64,000 nucleotides of DNA from Formicarius rufipectus. Taxonomy: Eukaryota; Chordata; Aves; Passeriformes; Formicariidae. The stretch is from contig VXAU01004405.1 of the NCBI GenBank assembly GCA_013399695.1, forward strand, positions 299,911 to 363,910, read 5' to 3'. The notes beneath the pieces are model-generated. The model ran no database searches, was not told the DNA's origin, and was given only the letters and a program-made list of their open reading frames with translations. Numbering within the stretch: the stretch's first letter is position 1; each line of letters opens with the position of its first letter. The position numbers were made by a program, and so were the translations under genes. This document shows positions 26,161 through 38,700 of the stretch, piece after piece.

Positions 26161-27839
26161 ATTAGATTCTGAAACTATAACATAAACTTATTCTGATCCT
26201 GTGAAATAATGGCCTAAATAAGGTACACGGTATTTAGTGGTATTGGAATTTCATGTAGAATGCTGGGGGAATACAGTAACTTGGTCATATTCCTTCTTAA
26301 ATGTTTTTCTTATATTTTTATCGTATCTTCGGTTCCAGCCAGCATCTGCACCTGGACCCACCTGCACTTTGGTCCACTCTAATTTTTAACTCTGACAATT
26401 TTGAATGAGTTTTGTCTGAAAAAGGTATAACTCTGGTGAGAACAAATGATTTTAACATGTCTTGATATATTTGGATCAAAATAATAGTAGATCTTAACTC
26501 TTAATTCAAAAATCCCAAAGAGATTTTGAATATTCCAAGGCTCATATTTGAATTTGAGTCTTGATATACAGAGGATAAAATTTTGAAAGGGAACCTTTTT
26601 TTTTAACTATGTCACTATGAAGGCAATAGGAGCTCAGCTATTCAAATGAATGATGTTTGACTTCCAGTGCTGTACTTGGCACTTTAAGTATATTGATTTA
26701 AGGGCTATTCAACTGTTTCACTTTCAGATTCAGCATCACTAAAATAATACTTTCTTTTTTTTAGAAATAGGATTTGGAATTTCCACAGCTTGTTTTTTTG
26801 CCAGCAACAAGAGACTAAGATAAAAAGTAGGGACTTTTTCTCTAGTGGGTTTTATTTATTAATAGATGAACTTTTTACTGTTTCTGTAAAGTGAAATAGA
26901 CAATGCTTCTGAATAGAAGAAAATAAGAAATTAGTTATTTTGCAGTCTACACAAGTTATCTTTCTTCCATGTGGTTTTATCTGGCATCTTTGTGGATTTT
27001 GGATGCCTTCAGACTAAGCAGACAGGAAATGTCATAGCTGGGAAGCTGGTGCCTGAGAACGATAATGAGGAAGTAGATGCATTTATTTTTATATAGAGCA
27101 TTTAAGAAATTCCAGAAAAGGGAAAGAAGCAGATAATAAAACTTTCTCAAAGTGTTTCTCTTTTTTTTCTTTTTGCAATAGTTGACAAGTCAGAAGTGGA
27201 GTACAATCGTAAGGTGTGATGTGGGTTACAGGGTAATACGTTGGTGTTCTTTTTGTAGTTAGGTACAGAGTTACAGTTCCTGAAACAGACACAACCCTTT
27301 TAAATAGATCTGCATGTAGATGTCATCCTTCCCAGCCAGAGATGAAAATTATAGGGAGTCAGTGATGCTTTCCTCCCCCTCTTGGGGCTTTACTGAGGTT
27401 GTGTTATTGTCAAGAGATGAGAAAGCAGGTGGAGGGACTCAACAGAAGCAAAGGGTTAAGCAGGTTCCGGGAACCAAAAAGCCGGTAAGCATTGAGGAAG
27501 GGGGCAGTGTATAAGCCAAATAGCAGGCTATTGAGGTTGCTGAGAGCTGAAAATTTAGAGGCTGGCAGATCATTGCTTGCTGTATTAGCTGTATTAGATC
27601 ATACTTGCTGTATTAGCCATATAGTCTTCAGTATTCTTACATGTCCTCAGGTTCATATTTTTTCAATTACTTGATGAAGATATGACCATACTAAATGTAT
27701 TACCTTGACTGTGGTTCCTGAAGAGCATTCCTTGCTGGATACATGTCTGATTTCCCTGTGAGAATAATTCTCACATGAGTTACAGCACGTTCCTCTGTCT
27801 CTGGTCCTTTAGGCATGATCATACTGTAAAAGTACCATT
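26161..27839. other. AT-rich stretch without recognisable genes
   Basis: Nothing recognisable as coding. A 10-bp unit gctgtattag occurs three times between 27579 and 27616, two of them adjacent, as a small local duplication. Confidence 0.6.
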
Positions 27840-28107
27840 CATTCATGGCTAGACTTTGCGAACAAAGATTTGGGAGGGTTTTACCCTCGTTTGCTGCAAG
27901 CGCACTGATGGCTGATAAGGCCAATGCGAGATAGGCAAGTCCAGTTGCAAAAGGCACAGCAGAAAGTCTCCATAGGTGGTACTATCAGGGCACGGTTCTT
28001 TCTGCGTTGTCTTTTCTCCTCCAGACTGATTCTGCGTGCAGTTTCAAAGGAGACAGCAGCGTTATGGATTGTTGTAAAAGTACCAGACACTCTGTGTAGA
28101 GTAGAAG
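27840..28107 (-). mobile_element. RTE-type non-LTR retrotransposon remnant: ORF2 C-terminus plus 3' UTR start
   Basis: On the minus strand a frame ending in TAA at 27883-27881 encodes a basic stretch (residues like EEKRQRRKNR) followed by a C-x2-C-x12-H-x3-C finger containing the segment SRIGLISH. This finger-like end, after a 'FE..R...EEKR' region, is characteristic of ORF2 tails of RTE-clade LINEs. Just past the stop, a segment reading like ttgttcgcaaagtctagcc and then ATGA-type units matches the RTE 3' UTR layout as I remember it. Upstream of ~28107 the similarity stops at an in-frame TGA, so the copy is heavily 5'-truncated. In birds the obvious candidate is AviRTE, a horizontally acquired RTE, but I cannot confirm the family. 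Confidence 0.6.
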
Positions 28108-30901
28108 CTCTTCATTCCAGCTGCTTCCATAATGTATCAGAAACTCTGGAAGAGGCTTTCTTTACTCAGATGCCCAGCACACATTCCAAGGATGTCTTTC
28201 CTGAGATGTGTGAGGGACCTAAGTATAAACTCGCTGTGATACCTCTGTGATAGGAGGCTAAAGAATTGTTAAGTAAGATTAGGCTGTGTCCTCCCACCTG
28301 AATGTCAAGCTTTCCACGGAAGAATTCTGTCCTCTCAGTCTGATGGGACACAGAGATCTTTAATAATAAACACCTTGTATGTATTTCTGTGTTCGGGTCA
28401 TGTATAGAAGTTAGTATTCCAGTACTGAGTACTTTTAGCCAAAATCCCAAATGGTGTCTATAGATGCAGATACAGGAATGAAGTGCCATGAAGCATTTTA
28501 TTACTGACACAGGAAACAGAATGTCAAATTAGATGAGTTTCCTTCTACCTTCTTTTTGATTAAATTTTCTCTGCCAAATGGATTAGGCCTCCTTGCTGTA
28601 GGTCCTTGGCCATATATCACAAACCCAGAGGCAAAGGTTTTAAGACCCCTGATTCTCCAAGAGTTTTAGCCTTTTAGCTTTCCTCTATTAGCCTCCAGGA
28701 GAGAGGGCAATACATTAAAAATGCAGGAAGAGGGTTATAAATATTGGATAACTAACATGTTGGATAATGTGCATTTTGTTTAATTAATTCATTAAGGTAT
28801 CAAGAGCTTGTTATGTCTTTTGTCTAGAGGAAACTGCTAACTACATCTATAGGTATTTAACAGGATTGTAGAAGTGTGAGTTAAAGCAAATGCTTAGCAC
28901 AGTTCTGAAATGGCTTCTTTTCTTACATTCCAGAAGAGTCTGATGTAAGTTTCAGTTTCCTGAAGGACATTTGTGTTTTCTGATTCCAGGCCAAAAATGG
29001 TGTGTTTGGTATTTCCAAACTCCCTTCTGAGACACACAATTGTTTTAATGCTGTCCATCAAAGCCTCAGAAAAGTCTCATTTGATTGCTACATGTATTGG
29101 AAGACATATATTTACATCCCAGTGTTTAATTATTTTAATCTTTTTTTTTTTCCTTTAGTGGTATTCTTGTAATACTTGTTTCATTACAGTCTTCTTTACA
29201 CTCTACATGTGTCAAGATTTTTTCCAGTTGATCTTAAATACTTATCTCACTCTGGATGTACTTCCATGCTCTATTTTTATCCCCAGCATCCTCCTCTGTT
29301 TTGTTTGAACTCTTGAGGTCAACTACCAAAACTTGTCAACTGATCTCTATTTGTTTCAAGGCAGTACAGGCAGTTCTGAAACAAGCAAACTTGGTACCCA
29401 TTTTGCTATTTAGAGGTTGATGCTGAGAAGAGTGGGAGCAACAGTAAAGCATGTATTCCTTTTAAAATACATAGAAAGTTCACATTTGAAGTTGGATAGA
29501 GAGCAAATTTTAAGAATTTTTTTTTTCATTTCTTGGCAGATTTGTACTTTATTTAACAAGATTTGTTGGCTAACCCTGCTCTTACCTATACTGTCTGAGT
29601 TAAATTTGTCTGATCACTAAGGATGGTAGTCCCTCTGGTAAGGATCCAAGTCCAGCAAAGTTAATGGCAGCTGTCCAGTTTAGTTTACTGAGAATTGAAT
29701 CAGAGTTATTTCCTATTTCATGTTATCTGATGAAGGACTTAATTAAAATTTTTCCAGCATGCGGATATGGCCTCCTATGTTTATATATTTTTCTGTCTCA
29801 AAACTGACTTCCCAGAAACAAGGAAATTTTGCCCTTTCTCCTTCAGCTTAGCCTTTGATAATTTAAGCAGTCCAAGCAGACGAGTTTTGTTTCTTGCTTC
29901 TCTCTGCCTATGATTTAAAAGTATTTATTTGCAACTTAATTGAGAGAGTACTTTTCTTCAACAAACACATTTTCTGTGAAGTAAAATTACATTCTATAGA
30001 TGTATTCTGGACAGATTTTAGATTTAGGATTTAATAGCATTACTTTCAGAACAGTATTCTGCTTATGTTTCCTGAGACTTTTGAAATTTTTTAATTCTTC
30101 CTCCTCCTCTAACAAAAAAAAAAAGATGATGATAATAAAAATAAAATGTTATGGTAGAATCCATTGTAACATTTTCATTAAATTTGGTTAGGCATTACTG
30201 GATGCTTCAGATTTCCCTGTTTTATTGTCCTCTAGGGAACTGGGTCTTCTTTGGGTGTTTTTTTAATTTATTATTATTTACTATTATTTTCAAGGCATAC
30301 TTTCTGCCTGAGATCACAATTTAATCTTTCCACTATCATTAATTCCCTTTCCTTATTTATGAGTTTATGATGAGTGTAGGAAAAAAGTGGTTGATGCTTC
30401 CTATTTTACCCAATGTGTTTCTGTAGCAGCTTGTACTGTCCAGCTTCTCCTTTGATGGGGATGCAAAGGTGTGGCCAGCTGCAGTCAGGTAAAAAACAAT
30501 ACAAAATGCTTTCTGAGAAGTTGTGCTGCCTGTAGTCCAGCAGGACCCTTACACCCTGTGGTACAGCCCTCACCTGAACATGGTATTTTGGAGCCAGTAT
30601 TAGGTTATTAACCATATAAAATCTGCTTGACTTAAAACACATACTGATGTGCTAACTTTTCAGCAAATAGATTTCTTTAGTGTTTACAGCATTGTTACTT
30701 CAGCCTTTATTTTTTCAAGTTATTACTCACTAGATATTTGAATCTGTGCTGTTTATAAAATACACTATATGATCACAATATTTCAGACATCAAATGACCA
30801 AACTATTACATACCAAATATTTGCCAGAAACATTTTAAAAACATGTATGTTTTGTTTTCAATTTCTTACTGTTTTTATTTAGTGATTCATAACTGACCAA
30901 T
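28108..30901. other. AT-rich stretch without recognisable genes
   Basis: No coding exons or known repeats were recognised. The open frame on the minus strand at 28166-28510 has no domain and is not collinear with the neighbouring RTE remnant. Confidence 0.55.
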
Positions 30902-31650
30902 ATAGAATCATGTAGGTTGGAAAAAACCTCTGAGATTAAGTCCAGCCATTAACTCCGCACTACCATGTTTACCACTAAACCATATCCCTGGGTATCAAAT
31001 CCATACATTTTTTAACACTTCCCTGGGTAGTCTGATGCAATGCCTGATCACCCTTTCAGTGAAGATTTTTTTTCCTAATATATAATCTAAACCTTCCCTG
31101 ATGCAACTGGAGGCCATTTCCTCTCCAGCTGTCACTTGTTACCTGGGAAAAGAGACTGATCCCCATCTCACCATAACCACTTTTCAGGTGGTTATGGAGA
31201 GTGATAAGGTGCCCCCTGAGCCTCTTACCCCCCAGACGAAACAGTCCCTCAGCTGTGTCCCACAGGCTCCAGCCCCTTTCCCATCTCCACTGCCCTTCTC
31301 TGCCCCTGCTGCAGCCCCTCAATATCTTTCTTGAAGTGAGAGGCCCAAACCTGGTGTGGCCTCTCCAGTGCCGAGCACAGGGAGCAGTCAGTGCCCTGGT
31401 GCTGCTGGCCACACCATCGCTGATCCAGGGCAGGATGCTTTGGCCTTTCTGGCCACCTGGGCATGCTGCTGGCTCATGTTCAGGCACTGCTGAGCAGCAC
31501 CCCCAGGCTCTTTTCCCCAGATCAGCTTTCCAGCCTTTCTGTGCCCAGCCTGTAGAGTTGTGATCCAAGTGCCGGACCCAGCACTTGCCTTATTGAACCT
31601 CACACAACTGGCCTTGTTCCGCTGATCCAACCTGTCTAGATCCCTCTAAC
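30902..31650 (-). mobile_element. CR1 LINE, 3' end with broken ORF2 C-terminus
   Basis: Read on the minus strand, three overlapping frames together give the well-known CR1 ORF2 tail: an N-L-x-NMSQQHAQVA-like part (near 31.46-31.56 kb), HFKKDIEGLQ (near 31.33 kb) and LFSQVTSD...GNGLQLHQGRFRL (near 31.10-31.16 kb). Moving between frames shows at least two frameshifts, so it is dead. The left end (tagaatcatgtaggttggaa) matches the CR1 3' terminus with its short ATTCTATG-type repeat. The 5' side is truncated, as is typical for CR1. The copy ends less than 1 kb upstream of the VCAM1 TATA box, in the opposite orientation to VCAM1. Confidence 0.9.
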
Positions 31651-32423
31651 GCCTAAATTACACATGTAGTTGAACACATAAACAACTGAGATTTAGAAAC
31701 CTTTGTTCATTCTTTGCATTTGTAGCATTTTCCAATTGAAAATTAAACACTGAAAATGTTATTTTACTTTTATTCATGACATTGTTGCTGTATTAGCAAG
31801 TAATACCTGCCCTCAAAAATATTCCAAACTGGCTTTGTATACCCACTGGAAACCATGTACTGGAAATAATCCCCAAGCTGCATTATCAATTGCTATACTT
31901 CAACTATACATAATCCGGGCATAAGAGATCTGAGAGGCATATCAGTAACACAATGTACCAATAGCATTTTGAATAATAGACAGTTTTTAAACGGAATTTG
32001 GGTTATAAGTTCGTTCATTTAATTTGAACACTGTGAGCCTGATTCAAGCTGATGAAGTCAGATCTCCAAACTTCTGTTATCAGATATATTTCTTCATGTT
32101 TAGGGATCAAAATTGCTTAGGAATAAGTAACATCACCTCTTAAACTGGTAACACGGTTTTCAAAGGGAATACTTAGTCACATGATGTTATTTACAGAGTT
32201 GAGCATTGTTAGAAATATTCTCAAGACTCAGTTCTACAAAAATATTTTAAAAAAAAATTCAATAACTTTTCCATCTGATATATAGTGCCATTCAACTTGC
32301 AACCCGCATACTTTTATTTTATCCGTTATTTGCAGGATCAGATTTTGAGTTGATCTTTTATAGCGTAGTAGGCACTGTATTTACAAATGTTAATATTTAT
32401 TCTTTTTCTGGCCTTTCACAAAA
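31651..32423. other. VCAM1 upstream region
   Basis: AT-rich DNA between the CR1 copy and the proximal promoter. No coding sequence. Distal regulatory sites are possible but I cannot single out any with confidence. Confidence 0.5.
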
Positions 32424-32442
32424 GCAGCAGAGGGCGCTGAGC
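32424..32442 (+). promoter_or_regulatory. CTCF-like motif
   Basis: The bases gcagcagagggcgctgagc agree closely with the core of the vertebrate CTCF consensus (CCASYAGRKGGCRCT-like). It is about 90 bases upstream of the VCAM1 TATA box. Binding is inferred only. Confidence 0.55.
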
Positions 32443-32483
32443 CAAGCGGCACAGCCCAATATGGGTCTCTTCCTCCCTGCCCT

Positions 32484-32508
32484 GGATTTTCCTATCCGGG
32501 GGTTTCCC
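32484..32508 (+). promoter_or_regulatory. Tandem NF-kB-like sites of the VCAM1 promoter
   Basis: GGATTTTCC (32484-32492) fits GGRNNYYCC, and GGGGTTTCCC (32499-32508) fits GGGRNNYYCC. They are six bases apart and about 22 bases upstream of TATAAA. The human VCAM1 promoter likewise has two adjacent kB sites just upstream of its TATA box, and these mediate TNF/IL-1 induction. Conservation of the pair, their spacing and their place argues that cytokine induction is retained. Confidence 0.75.
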
Positions 32509-32528
32509 ACTCCACCTTGAGGAGAGCC

Positions 32529-32537
32529 TTTATAAAG
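32529..32537 (+). promoter_or_regulatory. VCAM1 TATA box
   Basis: The sequence tttataaag (TATAAA at 32531-32536) lies ~130 bases before the start codon. It matches the ctttataaag context of the mammalian VCAM1 promoter. The start of transcription is expected near 32560. Confidence 0.8.
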
Positions 32538-32659
32538 AGCATGCTAGAGCTCTTCTAATAAACTGTTGCAGAGCAGCAAGATCTTACTGTGCTTCTTCAC
32601 AGAAGACAGAAAGCAAAAGTTTTGAACTTACTTTCTTTATCTGGTAACAGCAATTACAA

Positions 32660-32723
32660 ATGTTAAAACAGATGGGAAGGACAAGCCAGGCTGTGCTGGT
32701 ACTTTTGTATGTGTTAAAGACTG
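32660..32723 (+). CDS. VCAM1: VCAM1 coding exon 1 (signal peptide)
   Basis: Starts MLKQMGRTSQAVLVLLYVLK and stops one base into a Val codon at a GTAAGT donor. The hydrophobic core plus the VKA|F junction resembles the human signal-peptide end (SQA|F). The 5' UTR before it probably begins near 32560. Both in-frame ATGs (32660, 32672) leave a usable signal peptide. Confidence 0.88.
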
Positions 32724-35700
32724 GTAAGTTGGGGAGAGGGTTTGGTGGTGATTATTTTATTTGTTTGTAAACTAACCTAAAATTTACTGTTTGATCTTTA
32801 TTTCTTTTTGTTCTAGTTACTTTTTTGTTTCAGTGAATACAACTATCAATTAAGTAATTCTGTCAAAATGTCAGGAATCTTTTTTTGATTCTTTGAGCTT
32901 TCCTGTGCTCTGCACCGACACCATCATTTGCCTATTGAGTTTGCTAAAAGGCAGACTAGGAGACAACTGCAGTATATCACTAAATGTGTCATTTTTTCTG
33001 TTGTTCCTGACAGCATCAGGGAAGTTTGATACAAACGTCCTGTTGAAAGTGTTTCTGCAGCTGTCCTTGCTATCTTAAACCTCTCCCCTCAAATGTTACA
33101 AAGTTTTAGAACCAGATCCACCTGACCGCCCCCCCCCCAAAAAAAAAGTAAAAAATTATTCCAATTTATTTCTTTTCACTGACAGCACTGGTTTAATGCC
33201 ATTTTATATATGAGAACTATCTGTTAGTCACCTGAGCCTGTATTCCCTCTGACAAAAATAATGGTGTTGATGGGGTGTCTTGGAGATGTAAACCACTATA
33301 TGAGTTTTATTAGTTTAACTTCCGCAGAACTTTAAACTTGAAATGTAAAGATTTCGTGTCACAGTAGAACATGAGAAGAAATAGAAAAGTAAATGTTGAG
33401 AAAGCTGATGAATTTATGTATTTTCTCCCTATTGTAGTTAAAGCCTTTGATATGGAGATTATACCTGCTAATAGAATTGTTGCACAGATTGGAGGAACAC
33501 TTGTACTCACATGCAATACTACTGGCTGTGCATCGCCAAGTTTTTCCTGGAGAACGCAAATGGACAACCCCCTTGGAGGAACAGTGAAAAATCACAGGAC
33601 ATACTCTACCTTGACTATGACACCAGTTAGCATTGTGAATTCTCATGATTATCTGTGTACTGTCTTTTGTGGTGAGAAACATAAAAAAGAGAAGAGTGTC
33701 AAAGTTGAACTTTACTGTAAGTATAAATGTAAAATTCTCTTGAAGTAGTACATGTTTATGAAAAATCTATAATTGTTTTAGATATTGTGGCTGCAAGATA
33801 ATTTACAATTCTAAGATGAGTCTGCTATAGCTCAACATATATGTCCTTGTAAGATTCCTTTCTATGTCTGTTTAGGACACTTTCTTAGGCTTTTTCTGCT
33901 CAGCTGAACATAGTATGTACTCATTTATTCTTATTCTTGGTAATTTTTGAAAGCCAAAATATGCACTGCCCAAATACAGTCAGAGAACTGGGGAGGGGGC
34001 AGGAAAACAAAGCCTTTGTAGTTTGCAGGAGAATGATTCAGATGTCTAAACCTACTAGCACAGAAAACAGGATACATCCAGTGCATGGATTGCTCTGAGT
34101 ACCTGTATTTAGGCAGCTGTATCACTGCTGAGGTGTCTTGCTGGATCTTAGAAGATCTTTTGTGATCATATTTCAGAAATTGTACAACTAAAATTCCTGT
34201 TAGTGTATAAACAGCTTATAAAAGACTTGTGTATCTTCAGATCAAGATATGTCTTCTAATAAGGTTGATAGAATGTCATGTTCTGAACACCTCTAAATTC
34301 AAGATGTTTTCAGTCTGCATCTTGCTCTCATGTTGATCCTAGTATTTTCTGCATGTCTAAAGAACTTGATTTTAATCTTTTAGCTTTCCCCAGTGATCCT
34401 GTCCTTGAGATCAGTCCGTCATTAGTTGCTGGAGAAACAGTCACTATCAACTGTAAAATTCCTCATGTGTATCCTTCTCATTACCTGGAAGTAGTTCTAA
34501 AGAAAGAGGAACATGTTCTTCATGAAAAATATTTTTATGAAGATGACAGCACAAATACAGAGAACAAAACTGTGACATATTCATTTAATCCCATGGCTGA
34601 AGATATTGGGAAAGAGATTACCTGTGTGGCCAAGTTACCAATTCCCTCTATGAATTTTGAACCCAAAGAAAGAGTATCTTCTCAGAAACTGAATGCAAAT
34701 TGTAAGTATTTTTGTGCTAGGGCTTTCACATGAAATATATTAAGTGGAATGGCTTTACAAAGGGTGTATAATAACTAATTTCTAATCTTTGCTTCATATT
34801 ATTTATGTAGATAATCTATTTTATTAATTTGAATTCTGTTGTATTCAGTAGCAGTCACTGAGTCACTAAATACCCACTGTTCATGACAGAAGTTAGGCAA
34901 CGCTTAAGCAACTCCTCTCATTCTCTTACCTTGGGCCCTGGTGCTCAGTCAGAAAGTAAAGATCAGAATAAAAATGGCATCTTGCAGATAAACAAATGTT
35001 TTTTAAAATTGAAAGTGAACATCTAGGAATTTCAAGTTTTAGTTATAAACAATAAGGAGATTAAAAAAAGAGTAAAAAAAAAATTGTACACAATTTGTCT
35101 ACCTCAGCTTGCAAAGCTCCAAGCAAAATGTCTTATCAAGTCTGGAAAAACTGTTCCACTGTGTTACTGGATACACATTAATCCTTTTTAAATTATTATT
35201 CTGTGAAAGGTACCTCTAGAGAAGCTACTGTTAAAGATGTGCTTGTCATTCTTCATTTACTTACTGATCTTGTCTTTCTTTTCTGTTCTCTTACAGTTGG
35301 CCCACAAAATACTATCATTACTGCATCTCCAGGCAACTCACCAATGGAAGGAGACTCTCTAAACCTCACTTGTGTGACTGACAGTAACCCACCACCAAAA
35401 GTAGTTTGGAGAAAACATTTGGCTGAAGAAAGCATTGAACATCTGATAAAAAACAATGTCCTTTCTATTCCCCATGCCCATTTCAATGATTCAGGACTGT
35501 ACATCTGTGAAGTAATTAATCCAGTAACTAATAAAACAGAGACTGCAACCGTGGATATTGTCATACAAGGTACAAGTCTGCTTGAATTTAACTTGTATTA
35601 TCCAGTACTTAACTGGCAGCTGCCTTTTAGGTTCAAGGATGCTGAAACACTAAAAATTAGGAAATTATGGGGCATTCCTTGTTATAAATTCAAGATTTAA

Positions 35701-38700
35701 CTTCAATTTATGCCTGTTCTTTGTGGGCTGTACTTTTTTTCCTATTATTAATTTTCTGCTAATTCTGTCTGTACTGTTGTATATGCATACTGCTCTACAT
35801 TTCCCACAATGCAATGCTCAAAGTGATAAAAGAATCTGGGAAAGTGGTGAGGGGACACACAGTGTTATTTCCTTGAAATATAATGTATATAGCAATTTTG
35901 CAGAAACCTCACAGTCCATTTTGAACTAGTAGTTTTAGTCATTAGTAATAAATTTAATAGTAATTTAATGGTAAAGCCATTTTATTATTTTTATTGACTG
36001 CTACTGTTTCAACAGAGTCAAAAGTCTCAGATAGAGTCTGGGATCAAAACCAAAATGAATAGACCCTTGGGCAAGCATTTCCTGCTTTCTCAAAACCTTC
36101 TCCATCTTTAGTACTTTTGCATTAGTATAACAGCCTTTTCTTTTGTCATGCAGGTGTTCCAGTCCTTACAGAGCTCTCCATTGAGCCTTCTACAACAGTT
36201 CAGGAAGGAGAAAATGTTTCTATACAATGTTTTGCTGAGAGCAACCCTCCTCCTAAGATTATTTTAAGGAGAAAATCTGACAGTACAGATATGGGATCTT
36301 ACAGTGCAGGCAGCATTCTCCTTCTTCCATCTGTGATGGTCTTAAATGGAGGAGACTATGAATGTGTAGCAGAAAATAAGTTTGGGAACAGTAAAAGTGA
36401 AATAACACTTAATGTGGAATGTAAGTATGTGTGAAGTTTTCCCAGTAATTTAAAAATAATTAGTTGATTCTTCAGTGATAAATGTAACCATCAAATTAAA
36501 CAAAACCCTGTGAGTACAAAAAATCAGCATAGTTGTCTCCTCTTCCCAAAGAAAGGAGCAGTGCTGATGAACAAAATAAAGTCATGAAATCTTTAATGTA
36601 ATGAAAGTCTTAAGTCAGGGTCTGAATGAGCGAGAATCTGAAGTACCTTCTTAACAGCCTTGGTTAGAGTACTTGGTTAGTATGTTTAGGCTATGTATGG
36701 AATTTTGTATGGAAACTATGATACTGTGTGCTTTACTTTTTCTGAGAATGAAATTAACTTTTGAAGGCTGACACTCTAGCATCCAGTAGGACAAGTTGGA
36801 TTCATCTCTAACAAATCTAATCATGATTAATTATAGGACTCTTTCTTTCAGATGGACCAAAGAATACAAAGATCTCTGTTACCCCTGCTACTGCTGTTAA
36901 AGAAGGAGAAACTGTGATGATGAAATGCACTAGTTCTGGTAATCCATCTCCTGTGATCTCTTGGAAGAAAAAGAAGGCCACCGGGGAGTCTGAGAAAATT
37001 TTTAAAAACGCAACTTTAACTATACAGAACTTAAAAAGTCAAGATCTGGGGCTTTATGAATGTGAAGCTTATAACCAACTTGGCAAGGAAAAAAAGGCTG
37101 TGGAATTGTTTGTTCAAGGTTTGTAGAACAAGATAGAAAACCAAGTTTTTTGTTTTACATATTTTAGGCCCAAGTCTCCTCCTGTGAAGAATGGGATAGT
37201 TCTGTCTTTTATGTCAATGGAGTTAAAAGGTGTCTCTAATGCCATTAAGTCATTTAGGAAGCTTTAAACAATGAGGTGTGACATCTGCCTTAGTACAGAT
37301 AGCTTGTGAAAAGTTCTTATGTCAGTTGAGCTTCACTTCCATCACTCTTCCAGTTGGCAAGTGTACGCATGAGGCAAAGAAGGGATGCAGTGCCTGTATT
37401 TTCTTCCAAATAGGTCTCAGAGGGTACTGCATACGAAAGATTCAAAGAGAATGTACACACTGAAATTTTGCTATAGAAGCATTGTATTACAGCATTCTGG
37501 CTCTCCTGTAAGTTACTGCCCTGGATCCTATTCTTTCAAGCTGCCTTTAAGCTATAGCAAATGCTGATTCCTCAACTCAGACGCAATGACAGCCGAGTTC
37601 CTTCTCTGCTTTAGCCCCGCCACTTCTGACTATTGCATAGCAACAATGTATTGCTTAGAGATCACTTCTGCCACTATTCCAGCCTTCTCCCCTATTCTTT
37701 AGTAAATAAACTTTTGATTTCCCCTTCAAGTGAGGTGATACAAATAGATAGTGTTACCATTCCTTGCATATCTATGGAGGTTACATCTGTTCAGAGTACT
37801 CTGCAAAAGCGGTGATGGGTTCACAACCCTTGAAACAGTAGATGGCAAATATACCATAGACAGGGCTCAGCTAAAGGATGCAGGAAAATACACGTGCATA
37901 CCACTGATGAGCTGGGGGGACAGTCTCAACACATAATACTTTATGTCAAAGGTTAGTTAAAATAATTACTGTACAGAGTTCATATTAGGATTTGTTTGAG
38001 GCAGCCAGAGTGACTTCTTCAGTTTCATTATGAATGAATTGTCTTTTAAAAAACTGAGATGAGTTGCACAAGCCCTTGTTGTAAGTAGCAGAAATTTAGT
38101 GCTAATGAAAATTTCTGCACAAAATGGCAGATGCACAAAAGAATTGCTGCTTCAAAATTTTTCATAGTTCCACTTCCACCTTTAAAAATAGGATGTAAAA
38201 TTGCAGAGCCTAGTGGGAAAAAATTAATTCTAGGATTCCTTCCTTTGCCTTTTCTGTTTCTCTTCTGTTGAAAGAGGACATCAGCCCCTAGATCTCTTGG
38301 TCTGTGTCCTTTCATGAACTTGAATAAACAGTAAATTTAAAGGAAGAGAAGAGAAGGCTCCATATAATGTAAAAATTATCTATCACTTGATAAAATGTTC
38401 TGTCTGTCTGCAGCTGTTGGCTTCAGTGTGTGAAGGATAGCTAGTGACAGAGCAGTGTCTAAAGCCACGTGGTCAAATATTATAGTGGGTCCATTAACTG
38501 GATTAGTACTTTGTATGCAAAAGCTGCTGATACCTCCTGAATTTTCACTTCTGCTTGTTGCTAAATCCTACCTTGCATTTCTTTTCAGTTTCTTCCCTAA
38601 ATATTACTGTGTTAGTGTATCTGTCATAAAATGTTAAAGGAGGAGAAAATATCACTATTACATGTAGCACACACAGTAACACACCATCAGTGGTGGTCCT

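Noticed and set aside
28166..28510. 114-codon minus-strand frame next to the RTE remnant as more RTE ORF2
   Set aside because: None of the expected motifs upstream of the RTE tail could be seen, and the frame is not collinear with the finger-coding frame.
31056..31568. A second 170-codon minus-strand open frame and a 120-codon plus-strand frame
   Set aside because: Both fall inside the CR1 copy. The minus frame joins the true ORF2 tail only in part, and the plus frame is its shadow.
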